Part shown: positions 47,101 to 56,200 of the stretch, piece by piece
How the letters are laid out: the number at the start of each line of letters is the position of its first letter
Numbering within the stretch: position 1 is the stretch's first letter
DNA from: Epinephelus fuscoguttatus
Taxonomy: Eukaryota; Chordata; Actinopteri; Perciformes; Serranidae
Direction: 5' to 3'
DNA: 64,000 nt
Assembly (NCBI RefSeq): GCF_011397635.1
Contig: NC_064764.1
Location: 38,792,455 to 38,856,454 of the forward strand
Program-made: the position numbers and the translations under genes
The notes under the pieces: model-generated
Databases searched by the model: none
Seen by the model: the letters and a program-made list of their open reading frames with translations, nothing else
Told to the model about the DNA's origin: nothing

Positions 47101-48439
47101 TCTACTACTGCGACTTTTTTTTTTTTTTTTTTTTAATGAAAGTTCAAATATCAGAAAATCATCAATGTTCTTGGATGAAACTTGAGTTGACTCTCCTTTA
47201 AATTTTCTCAAAAACTGTTGGTAAATTATCTTCAGATTTGGTCACAGTCTGAGAATCTCTGAACAGGACTGCATATAAATTTTTTAGCAAACCTCTTAAG
47301 GAAACATTTATTTATTTAATTTAAGAGTCAAAAACGAGGATGTTTTCAATATGTTACAGTGTCATTTGAGTTGACTTTACCTGCATAATAAAGCATGGTT
47401 TATGCTAGCTATAGTGTCCCCAGCGTGAGCTTCGCACGCCAGAAAATAATGTCATCACTTGTTGTGCACTGAGCACAAAGGCTCAAAAGTCAGGTCATAT
47501 CTGCCTTTGCTGTTTCAGAGCCGAGAATCAGACCCCACGTGTCTGTGATGGTGGGCGGGAGCTTCACCCCTGACACCACCCATGCACCCCAATCATTGCT
47601 GTAACTAAATTGCAAATGTGACGCAGCAAAGACCTGTCAGAGTTTGATACTGAAATCACTGATAAACTACAGTCAAATAAAAGTTAAACTGGAGGTGTGA
47701 AAATAAAACCAGCTCTTACCAAAGTCCCCGCTGTCCAGCGTGATGATCTCCAAATCATCGTCATAGATACCTGGACAGAAAAACACATTTCAGTTTTTCT
47801 TCACGTTGAAATGCATTTATTGTTTTCAAAGACAATATCTTAATGTCTGATCGAAAACACAAACACAAACAGAGGGTGTTGGTCTCGTACCATCATCGCT
47901 CTCACAACAGAGACTCACCAAAGTCATATCTGTAGTAGTTCCAGCTCTCGTAGCGTCCTCCCTGCTGCTGCTCGTCCAGCCCCTTCTCTCCATATTTATC
48001 ATATTTCTTCCTGAGGTCTTCGTCCTTCAGAACCTCGTACGCTCGGTTCACCTTCAGGAACTTCTCATGAGCTGAGGCGTCACCCTAAAACACAACACTT
48101 TGATTAGGGCATTCTGTACACTGACAGGAGTGTCACCAGGGATTGTGGGTACTTCCGGGCTAAACTGGGGGTTTGTGGTTTGAGGGTTGTATCCGAGATC
48201 ATGGTTGTTGGTTTCTCAGAGTGACTCACAGGGTTTTTGTCGGGGTGCATGGTGAGCGCCAGCTTCTTGAAAGCCTGTCGTATCTCTCTGGTCGTTGCCT
48301 CCCTGTTGACTCCCAGCAGACTGTAGTAGTCTTGACTCTCCGCCCAAACAGCCGCCAGCAGAACGATGAGGAGCAGCAGTGGCATCATGAGCTGGGCGGG
48401 ACGAGGCCGCAGAACCCCGCGGACAACCCTGTGCCCCAT
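33223..48439 (-). CDS. dnajc10: dnajc10: ERdj5, ER J-domain disulfide reductase (24 coding exons, 789 aa)
   Basis: The gene encodes an ER-luminal co-chaperone that reduces disulfides of misfolded proteins before retrotranslocation and recruits BiP through its J domain. Order: signal peptide, J domain with HPD at 65-67, Trx1 (CSHC 161-164), two Trx-like domains without CXXC, Trx2 (CPPC 480-483), Trx3 (CGPC 588-591), Trx4 (CGPC 696-699), and C-terminal KKDEL. The length, 789 aa, is close to human (793 from memory). All 24 coding exons join in frame; coordinates are given in the domain entries. The start ATG at 48437-48439 is chosen because the upstream bases run back to an acceptor with no earlier in-frame ATG. 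The gene is tail-to-tail with frzb and head-to-head with nup35. Confidence 0.97.
34353..35331 (-). other. dnajc10: dnajc10 intron 20, with (GAAA)n and hAT fragment
   Basis: A GAAA tetranucleotide run lies at 34611-34668 on the plus strand. It is followed at 34676-34735 by an ATTAATCAATTACACGATTAAT fragment of the hAT MITE family also seen at 875-1199. Nothing else is recognised. Confidence 0.7.
34611..34668. repeat. (GAAA)n microsatellite
   Basis: A GAAA tetranucleotide run with one frame slip, in dnajc10 intron 20. Confidence 0.95.
35466..36154 (-). other. dnajc10: dnajc10 intron 19
   Basis: A 0.7 kb intron with a TGTGTGTATAATG-type tract near its 5' (high-coordinate) end. No element is recognised. 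Confidence 0.7.
36250..36933 (-). other. dnajc10: dnajc10 intron 18
   Basis: A 0.7 kb intron in which I see no repeat or open frame worth naming. Confidence 0.7.
37151..40571 (-). other. dnajc10: dnajc10 exons 15-17: Trx2 domain (CPPC)
   Basis: Exons: 40444-40571, 37358-37474 and 37151-37252. They encode [11 protein letters not shown], then [16 protein letters not shown] at the start of exon 16, [33 protein letters not shown] and [10 protein letters not shown]. The roughly 3 kb intron 15 separates P from the active-site WCPPC. Confidence 0.95.
37475..40443 (-). other. dnajc10: dnajc10 intron 15 (3 kb), with hAT-type MITE
   Basis: A GT run lies at 37912-37934. From about 38808 to 39236 the sequence resembles a hAT-type MITE: CTAGGGTTCGGAATCACC, then GATACGATATCATCAC and ATCATTGTGATTTTAAATA, ending in an ATACTATGCAGTATTGAT region. 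The rest shows nothing clear. Confidence 0.55.
41095..41178 (-). other. dnajc10: dnajc10 intron 13: 84-bp intron largely made of (CTGT)n/(CT)n
   Basis: On the minus strand the donor GTACCTGTCTGTCTGT runs straight into about eight CTGT units (41141-41173), then CT repeats. The acceptor CTTTCTCTCCAG lies about 80 bases on. It is the shortest intron of the gene. Confidence 0.85.
42624..42828 (+). pseudogene. THAP zinc-finger exon, one frameshift
   Basis: The frame opens [20 protein letters not shown], the C-X4-C start of a THAP (C2CH) finger, and reads on to VYFYTL. A one-base shift then gives [14 protein letters not shown] and [10 protein letters not shown], followed by a perfect GTAAGT donor at 42829. 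In THAP fingers the next residues would be HF, presumably from a lost second exon. The family knowledge is the THAP C2CH pattern; the transposon origin is inferred from the flanking inverted ends. Confidence 0.75.
43191..43526 (+). mobile_element. tRNA-derived SINE
   Basis: The head has an A-box-like TAGCTCAGTCC (about 43199) and a B-box-like TGTTCAAGTCC (about 43244). The body includes GGGCACTGCCGAGGTGCCCC and GAGCAAGGCACCGAACCCCC. The tail reads AATTTCCCCTCGGGGATTAA followed by an A/T-rich AAATAAAAAATAAAG. This is the structure of a teleost tRNA-headed SINE whose tail is shared with a LINE. It interrupts the THAP element. Confidence 0.8.
43591..43833 (-). pseudogene. Opposite-strand transposon ORF fragment (YRSQ..EPH type)
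   Basis: Starting at the second methionine, the frame reads [20 protein letters not shown], then [18 protein letters not shown] and AKIYRSQ. A shift of frame then gives [18 protein letters not shown] recognise the GYIH.F and KxYRSQ...PH pattern from fish proteins that combine a SWIM-type finger with a YqaJ-like nuclease, but only this N-terminal part is present. The function is therefore inferred. Confidence 0.5.
45075..45725. mobile_element. hAT-type MITE with internal TTTTA expansion
   Basis: It starts GGCTGCAACTAACGATTATG and continues TTTTCTCAATGAATTGTTTG and AGAAAACAGTGAGACA, words typical of a very common fish hAT MITE. The distal part (CTTGAAAAATAACC, TTATTAATTTATGAAATGCTG) is decayed. 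The middle is replaced by a TTTTA-type tract at 45318-45650. Confidence 0.65.
45318..45650. repeat. TTTTA/TTTTG low-complexity tract
   Basis: About 330 bp made of TATTTTATTTTGTATTTTA-like words, with period 5 drifting to 10 and almost no C or A runs. Open frames across it are artefacts. Confidence 0.9.
46116..46563 (-). other. dnajc10: dnajc10 intron 5, with inverted-duplicate retroelement tail
   Basis: Nearly half of this intron is the inverted repeat at 46261-46446. Nothing else is seen. Confidence 0.75.
46261..46446. repeat. Inverted duplication of a retroelement-like tail
   Basis: The reverse complement of 46261-46350 and the plus strand of 46366-46446 align along most of their length. 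Both start CCTGAGG. Both contain an AGAAATAAA word, then GGAGCCTRACAGYGTRCRGA followed by CCTC and TTTG. The arms meet around a 15-base spacer. The words resemble the 3' tail of a fish retroelement that I associate with hammerhead-like CTGANGA...GAAAC cores (Penelope-like). That assignment is tentative. Confidence 0.6.
46647..47719 (-). other. dnajc10: dnajc10 intron 4
   Basis: A T run of about 20 lies at 47107-47134. No other element or open frame is recognised. Confidence 0.7.
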
Positions 48440-48480
48440 CACAAGTCCTCCCAGTGCAACAGTCAGCAGTGCAGGATCAG
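47720..48480 (-). other. dnajc10: dnajc10 exons 2-4: signal peptide and J domain
   Basis: Exon 2 is 48230-48480 (coding 48230-48439), exon 3 is 47919-48084 and exon 4 is 47720-47770. Residues 18-33 are hydrophobic ([17 protein letters not shown]). The J domain follows with [22 protein letters not shown] and [21 protein letters not shown]. The HPD tripeptide is the BiP-stimulating motif. Then come [17 protein letters not shown] and EIITLD, the linker into Trx1. Exon 2 begins after acceptor TTTGTGTTCCAG, so a non-coding exon precedes it. Confidence 0.95.
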
Positions 48481-51140
48481 CTGGAACACAAAGGCATGAA
48501 CATTATTGCTTCCTTGTTCCTTGATGTGCAGATGAGTTGTGCACTGCTGTGTGATGAAGACAGGACATTATATAACTAGTCTACCCAACCCTGCAGCCAT
48601 TAACATCCTCCAGTCACTAGTTTATTAGTATGATATGCAAATGGCTCAAACGTCAGAGTTACAACTCTTAACTTTAAACCCTAATTGTTTTGGCTGCTCT
48701 GCTTTGTTCTCTGCGTCTCTAAACGTCCTGGCTGCACATGTGGCTGCGGAGGATTGGCTCAGAGCATGGGAGTGGCCAGGGGAACGTCTGCCTGCCACCC
48801 TCTCTAACTTTATACCTCACTGCACCTTCAGCTCAGGTCGGCAGCTGGCGGCAAGAACAACATTCTTACAACTACTCTACAAGATGTTTGTTCCAGTTTA
48901 TTGCTGCCCCGCATCAAAATATTATTTACAACTTTATAACGCACATAACTCTACATATTTCTAAAGTTTACTCTTCTTCTATTCTTGTTTTATTCTACTG
49001 GTGTATAGTTACATTTCCCTTACAGCCTCAGCACAGTGACGATATATATTCTATTTTTATTCTTTTAATATCTTAAGCACTAGTGTTAAACATGGTAGCA
49101 TAATGCAGATTCTATTTTAATTGTACTGCTTTATATTTACATACTTTTATTTCATACTCTTACATCTGATATTTCTCTCTTCTTTACATCAAAGTGACTG
49201 TAACCAATCATAATTTCCCCTCGTGGATCAATGACATATTTCTGATTCTGATTGTCATACTAGGCAAAAACCCATGAACACTGTAGGTAGAGTGAATAGT
49301 TGTAGTTATATGTTAGAAGTCGCAGAGCTGAACTTCCATTTTTGTTGTCTTATTTCCTCTGGTAGGATTGAGAGGCCCTTTCAAGCCAAAATTACATAAA
49401 TTTGTTTGTTAATTTGGCTCATTAAATATCCTGTCATGTCATTTAAAAGATGCTCCAGATTTTCCCAGTTTAACATAATACAATACTCCCATAAGGTAAT
49501 CATTCCTCCCGTCCACATTAACTGTGAAGAGACCACGTCCAAGTGTGACTCCAATTTAAGATTTCAAAATCCATGGTTGTCTTTCTGTGTAAACATGCCT
49601 TAGGTTGAAGTGAACATGAGGCTTCAGCAGTCTGAGTTAGACAAAGCAAGCTGATACCTTCCAAAAGTTATCTTAGTATGAAATTTAATCTTTGTGTTTC
49701 TGTGGTGAGCACTGGAGGAGCGACAGTGACACAGAGGAAAAGTTGTAGTATTGTTTCAACTGACTGAAACTCATTGTTTTCATTTCATGTCTCTTACTGC
49801 TTCATTGTTTCTTTTGTAAAATAGTCTTCTGTTTATCACATATTTTGTTTGGTTATTTTAATCTATAGCTGATATTTTATTCTATTTTGTCTAATCATTT
49901 CTGGAGCTAGGCACGACTAAATTTCACTGCAAGTCATTATGATGTCATACCTGACCACACTTCTTCACACATGTAGTTTCTGTGTTTCATTTTGTTGGTT
50001 GTGCATCCTATTTATATGTTATGATTGTGTCAAAGTATTAAATGCGCTTATTAATTTTACTCACAGTCACCTATTTATGACTGGTTTGATTTGATCATTC
50101 CTGTGTTTTGTTTTATGTCTTTGTCAAGCACTTTGGTCAACATTTGTTGTTTGTACATGTGCTCTGTACATAAATGTGACTTGACTTTAATTGAATTTAC
50201 TTGAACTAACATGCATTTTTGCAGGAACGAGGACTGTAGACTTTAGGGATCACTGCAGGATCAGTATGAACAGGACGGATGATTACAGCTGTGCAATGAC
50301 TCCTTCAATGTGGGACACATGTGGCTTCTAAAAATTATATCAACATGGAGCTGAAAAGGTTTCTCATTTTGTAATAAATGACCTCACTGCATGTTTCTTG
50401 CCTTATTTGTGGACCTTGAAAAGGAGCCACCGCCTTCCTTCATGCTAAAACTATTTCCCCATGAAAGAAATGGGTGTAACACATCAGCAGACAAAATCTT
50501 TTCACAGCATTTAAGTAGATACATCGCATTTAATGTTAGAAAATGTTTCTACTCAAACACAGCTGCTTGTAATCACTGGAAACCACTTTCAAAATAAAAG
50601 GCTCATTTTCTATTCAGTGGTAAAACAATCTGTGATTTATGTACAACATCTCATATACGAGCACATTAATAGTAATTGTAACACTTGGTTACTGCATTAG
50701 AGAAAAACAGGTATTCCAGATCATTCTGAGAGAAGACGTACATTTAGTTCTGCAGGTAACTTAACGTTAGATAACATGTTTATAACAAGTAAAAACACTG
50801 TGGTAAACGCATGTAACAATCACCTTGACACAAAGCACAAATTTATACCTCTGGTTATTCCCACTGCCGGGTGTCCACAGGGTCAAACCTTGTATTTAAC
50901 GTTACCAGATTTGATGTGTGTCTTGAGGAGGCAGAGAAGCTGAGATTAAGCTAAACTAAGCTAGGCTAGCTAGCTGAGGGTCCTCCAGTCAGCAGCAACT
51001 ACTATTTACAACTTGCTAGCTAATTAGCTGATTAGCTTCACGGCGACACCGAGCTCTCCGCAGCGTGTTAGCGAAGTTAAGCTAACGTTTATCTTTCGTT
51101 TACCGAACTTTAAATGTGATTTAAACAGCTGCTTCGTTAC
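48481..51140 (-). other. dnajc10: dnajc10 intron 1 (2.7 kb)
   Basis: This intron runs between the inferred non-coding exon 1 and exon 2. A LINE/SINE-type tail (AATTTCCCCTCGTGGATCAA, then TTCTGATTCTGATTG) sits at about 49200-49260, so a decayed retroelement probably lies around 48660-49260. The rest shows nothing clear. Confidence 0.6.
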
Positions 51141-51234
51141 CTCAGACGTGTCTCAACTTTTAAAAGCCTGAAGCTGAAGATCCGCATCAAGGTCCGGCTC
51201 AGACCGGCATCAAGCTACACACAACAACACACCG
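51141..51234 (-). other. dnajc10: dnajc10 non-coding exon 1 (inferred)
   Basis: On the minus strand GACACGTCTGAG is followed by a good donor, GTAACG, at 51140-51135. This lies just inside an ETS-like promoter box and upstream of the exon 2 acceptor. The 5' end is a guess set by the promoter motif. No ATG is needed from this exon. Confidence 0.5.
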
Positions 51235-51243
51235 CACTTCCGG
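51235..51243 (-). promoter_or_regulatory. dnajc10: ETS-like CCGGAAGTG box, dnajc10 promoter
   Basis: CACTTCCGG on the plus strand is CCGGAAGTG on the minus strand. ETS/GABP sites of this kind are common in TATA-less housekeeping promoters and often sit at the start site. The same nonamer is found ahead of nup35. Confidence 0.5.
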
Positions 51244-51834
51244 TAAGCGCATTTCACAATAAAAGTAGGATAGATTAAACAAGACAACAGACTGTAGGAA
51301 AAACGGATATAAAATTATTTGTCCGTTAAAAAGACATCAGGTCAAAATCACTTCACAAGATAAGCCAAGACACTACTGGTCATTTATTCGTTTTGCTTTG
51401 TTCTCTTATTTCGACAAAACAAAAGCTTCATTAACCGGAACGTTATTAATTAGCTGCGGTAACTTGACGAACATCGGAACCCACCGGCCGCATTCCGATG
51501 ACACACAACTGGTGCGTTCAGGGCCGCACGTTTATAAATAACATTCCAACAGCGCATTACAAATGGCAAATATTAACGAAATAAATCAGTTTATGAAATT
51601 AACTGTCACAATAATAAATGCATTAATGTAAGTCAACAACTGAACAAATAAACCAATAATCAGACACAACTGTGACATTAGTTTAGAAATAATCACAACT
51701 CAACTTGATATTAGGAAATTTTTTTTGTTATATTTAATTAACAAGCTAATTTAAGTTTAATTTTAGGATTAGATGCTAAGCTTTGAATCACATTTCACGA
51801 TAGTAATATCAATAACAAAATAATAATAATAAGT

Positions 51835-52235
51835 CTGACTTGTTGAGAGTTATATGTGGGGTTCCACAGGGGTCAGTGCTGGGTCCAAAATTGTTAATAA
51901 TGTAAATAAATGATATCTGTAATGCGCCAAAGTTGTTTAATTTTGTTTGCTGATGATACAAATTTGTTTTGCTCTGGTAAAAACTGTGAGCAACTTCTGG
52001 ATACAATGGAAAAAGAATCAGACACTTTAAAGTGATAGTTAAACATTTACAAGTTGTCACTGGATGTAATAAAACTAAATATATAATACTTGGACATAAA
52101 AAACAATTATCAAGTACAAATTATGAGAGGTCGTATTGAAATAGAAAGAGTATACAACAGTATATTTTGGGAGTTGTTATACAGCACAAACTAAGCCGGA
52201 AACGGAAACCACATGTTAATCATATTAAAACCCTT
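51835..52235 (+). mobile_element. LINE reverse-transcriptase fragment
   Basis: The translation reads [18 protein letters not shown] and INDICNAPKLFNF. After a frameshift it gives FADDTNLFCSG, the catalytic FADD box, then EQLLDTMEKE, and GVV...LSRKRKPHVNHIK-like sequence further on. This is the RT palm of a non-LTR retrotransposon (Rex1/CR1/L2-like grade). It carries stops and is truncated, and lies between dnajc10 and nup35. Confidence 0.8.
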
Positions 52236-52239
52236 TTTT

Positions 52240-52918
52240 TCATATTTATTTTTAGATCAATTATTTGCACTTGCACTTTTGCTACAGATGTATGATCTTA
52301 TCCATATTTTATTCAGAGAGTCAAATGCAATAGAATTTCGTTTTTAAGTGCACTGATGATCGTGTGAATTTGAATGACAATTAAGTCTATTTATGTATCT
52401 AAAAAACGAAATTAATCTGAACTAATAATATGTTAAATGAGAATATATTGTAAACTGTATATTTCATTTTATTTGTTCACGTGACTAAATTGATATCACA
52501 ATGTCTTGTCGACTATTTTCATATTTTTCTGATCATTTCATTACACTTAATTGTCTGTTACAAATATTAGCATGAAGTAACTGTCAGTTAGTGTTAAAAA
52601 AAAAAGTAAAATTAAATTCAATTTAATTTAAAAATAAATTAAAAAAAGAAAAAATCAATAATTGTTCCATAACTCGTGTCCATACTGGATGGAATAAATG
52701 CATGGAATTAGCACTGTATATTTTGCATTCTTCCCTTCAGTGTATATATGGGGCCATGTTGGTATTGTTTTAAAACAGACTGAGAAAAATGTGAACCTAT
52801 CGTCTAATCTGACACCTGAGTTCATCACTGTCAAAAAGCAGTTTAAATCTGATTTTATAAGTCATGTGTAAAACACACCTCCCTGAACGCATCTTCATAC
52901 TAACGCAATGTAACTGCG
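52240..52918. other. Intergenic AT-rich sequence upstream of nup35
   Basis: No repeat or gene is recognised; A and T runs dominate. Confidence 0.6.
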
Positions 52919-52927
52919 CCGGAAGTG
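52919..52927 (+). promoter_or_regulatory. nup35: ETS-like CCGGAAGTG box, nup35 promoter
   Basis: CCGGAAGTG occurs about 290 bases before the nup35 start codon, in the right orientation and spacing for a TATA-less promoter. Transcription probably begins shortly downstream. Confidence 0.5.
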
Positions 52928-53215
52928 AACTCAGTTAGCTCAGTTAGCGGCAGTGCTTTCAGGCTCCAGTCACCAGCAGCTCTGAGCTCCAGAAACAAAC
53001 TGCAGCGGACTGAGAAACCCAAATATAAACCATTAAACTTTAACTAAACAGATGCCACAACTTAGCTTTTAGCTTCACTCGAGTAAACTTGAAGACAGTA
53101 AGTTATAGAGACAAACCAGTTAGCTTTGCTAGCTGCGTTAGCTAGCCGACCATTCCTCCTGCCTGGCGTCATTTCCTACTTTTGAAACTCGCGGCCAGAA
53201 AGTAACGAAACGGAG
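52928..53215 (+). other. nup35: nup35 5' UTR (inferred), with a short uORF
   Basis: An upstream ATG at about 53052 opens a short frame (MPQLSF, then TAG) that ends before the main start. A potential alternative donor GTAAGT occurs near 53097. Extent is inferred from the promoter box. Confidence 0.45.
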
Positions 53216-56200
53216 ATGGACTTACAAGGTAAAGAAAGGTTTTATAAGGTCTCTATCTATTCATGTCCGCTTATTTATGTGTTCTGCCGTTATTTACATG
53301 TTTACTAATCATCTGTTTGCTCACACACACCTGTTAGCTCGTTTATTAGAGTCAATCAGTGGGTTATAAATGTGTCAAAGTGTTTATCATGCTCACACAG
53401 ACTGACAGCAAAATAATGAGAGCACAGATTTCATGTATGTTACTGCTGCTGTGATTTAAGTCACCACACAGTTGTTCTGGATCATTGTATTGTCATTTGC
53501 CTTTATATACTTTAACTTCCTGTTTACATCTCTGTATCTATATATTTACTACTTCAAATTACACATAAATATTAACCACACCCCTGTTTCCATCACTGTT
53601 TATTCCATTTGTAGTTACTATATATTGTATATATTTATCCATATTTTATCCTCTGCACTGATTTATGTTTTAGATTCTCATTTTTACTTTAATTTCTTTT
53701 CATATTTATTTAATGAGTTTTGTTTTGAGCCTCAGATCCAAGAAGTTAATTGCCAACGGCTGCTTCTCTGAAGTCGCTGTGCATTGTGATAATAAGTGAT
53801 GTGAAACACACAGACCTCATCTAACAGGACTGAAGTGGTCTCTGACATATCTGGTTCAGACTCAGTAGTTTAATATGAACTTGTACTAAACATGCTGGTC
53901 TGGAAGTGAACCCAGAACTGTAGTAATTTGACGGTGGAGCAGCATGTGAAGAATGTTGTGCAGTCTTGTTTTACCAGCTGAGGAATATCTCTAAATGTAG
54001 GTCACTTCTGTCCTTCAGTAGCACTTATTTTAACGCCTCATTCACCTGCCTAAACAACCGAGCTATACATCAGCTGATTCAGCTCCACATGTTGAAAATT
54101 CAGCAGCTATACTTTTGACCAAAACACAACTATCCTCACACATCACACCTATCTTGGCCTCCCTGCGTTGGCTCCCAGTCTCTTTCAGAACCCATTTTAA
54201 AGTGTTTTAAATAACACAAAGGGCTCTCAATGATCTAGGTTTAAGCAAAGGATGGTCGAGCCTTTTCAGTTCCTACTCCTCGGCTTAGGATCAGCCTGTC
54301 ACTGAGCATCAGATCAGCTGACTCTGTTCACGTCTCTAAATCTTGTCTCAAAACTTGCTCTTACAGACTGGCCTTTCCTGACAGTTGATAGACTTATTTT
54401 GTTTGAGTGTGTGTATTTGCAGCTATGTGTTAATGTCTGCATGCTTACGGGTATATATGTGTTTAAGTGCATATGTTATATATATGCCTATGTTTTATTA
54501 GTGTCACCTTTGGTTTGTATTTTCTTCACCTTGGAAAGGACTTTGTGCTTTCAGCCCAAAAAGTGATCCACAAATAAAGTTAGTATTATTACTATTTTCA
54601 TGTATAATCATTGCATTCAACTCACAGAGCCAAGCATCTGTTTTTTTCATATAATATATTGTAGAAGATCTTACAAAAAAACAGCAGTTACATATGATGG
54701 GAAAAAGCACACAAAAACAAAAAATAACCCTTTTTTTAAGTTGCAAATATTTCCCAATTCATTAAAGATGGTAGATGAATGTTTCTGTTGAATCTGTACA
54801 ATGTAAACCAAAATTTAAAATGTTATTATTAATTGTGAGGTAAATAATGAGCAGGCAAAAAAACAGTGCACCTCCCCTGGTGTGCTATTTTTGTGGATGA
54901 AAAAAAATGACATCACAACAAAGCAAGTCTATAAACTGGGTTTTAAAAAGTGATTTAAAAGAGGTCAGTGATTCTGTGAGTCTTATCTCCTCAGGCAGGC
55001 TGTTTCAAAGCTGACAAGCTCTGACGTCAGAAGCACAGCCACCTTTAGATTTTAGACTTTGGAACAGCCAGAAACACCTGAGAGGACCCGAGGCTGTGAA
55101 CTGGCTCATATGGGGTTAAGAGTTTATGGTGACCGCTTGTCTCAACCTGTCCCTGTCTCTCAGTGGGAACTGAACCAATGACCCTGGGCTCTCCCACCTC
55201 TCCCAAGCCGACCCCTGGAGCCCAGTTCCTGCCCGGCTTTCTGATGGGGGACCTGCCAGCTCCGGCCAGCCCACAGCCACGCCCCTTCAGCCTGACCTCG
55301 CCCATCATCGAGAGCACAGGTACACCAGCAGGAGGACTGCCTGTCTGCAGCTGATTGATGTTTACTCTGTGGGTTTATCAGTGTGTTACGTCCTGTACTT
55401 TAGGAGGAGGTGGAGGCTCGGCCCCGCAGCCTGTCGTCCCCACCCCGAAAGATAAGAGCGGAGCCCCCCCTGTTCGCAGTATCCATGACGACCTGATCAA
55501 TGTGGCCACGCCGCTCAACACACATAGGCAGGTTAGTACCCAGCTGCTGTCTGAAAACAGAATCAGTTATGATGATAAAATGTGATCGAGGTCTGGATTT
55601 TTTTAAACAACATGTCTCTATGTGTCTCTTCAGTCTTTTCCAGTTATGCACTCTCCTCTGTCGGCACGAGGGGCCTCAACTCCAGGTACACACTGACATT
55701 GTCCCCACTACTGGTAACACTTACTCTGACTCTGTAACAACACTGATACTAGGGCTGGGCCATGTGGACAAAAGTCAGTATTTTCTACAAGATGTTCAGC
55801 TGCAAGTCAAAGCCACATTTGACATGTCACGAGCACTTTTATAAAAACAGACTGTGATCAAAATAAAATGGAAATATACAGCTGCACAACATGGAAATCA
55901 AACAAACATATAAAATAAATATCAGGGCTGTACGTTAACTTTGTGCACACAGCACTGGAGCTACAGAGGTTTAAATGTTTGCAGCTCAGGACACTGAACA
56001 ACATGACTGTAAAAATATAAAGTAGGTTTTTGAAACAATTAAAAATCTTTGTGAGCAGAGTTAAAAAGTTGTTTTACAGAGGCACCCCAGCCTACAAATC
56101 ACATTCCAGACATAATGAACCATGCTTGTTTGATACAGACTTCAGCAAAAATCACATCATCACCATTTTTAGATTTTTTTATGTGAAAATTAAATGCAAA

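Noticed and set aside
48635-49076. 109- and 112-aa overlapping frames in dnajc10 intron 1
   Set aside because: Overlapping frames with no recognisable domain, followed by a retroelement-type tail. Probably decayed repeat.
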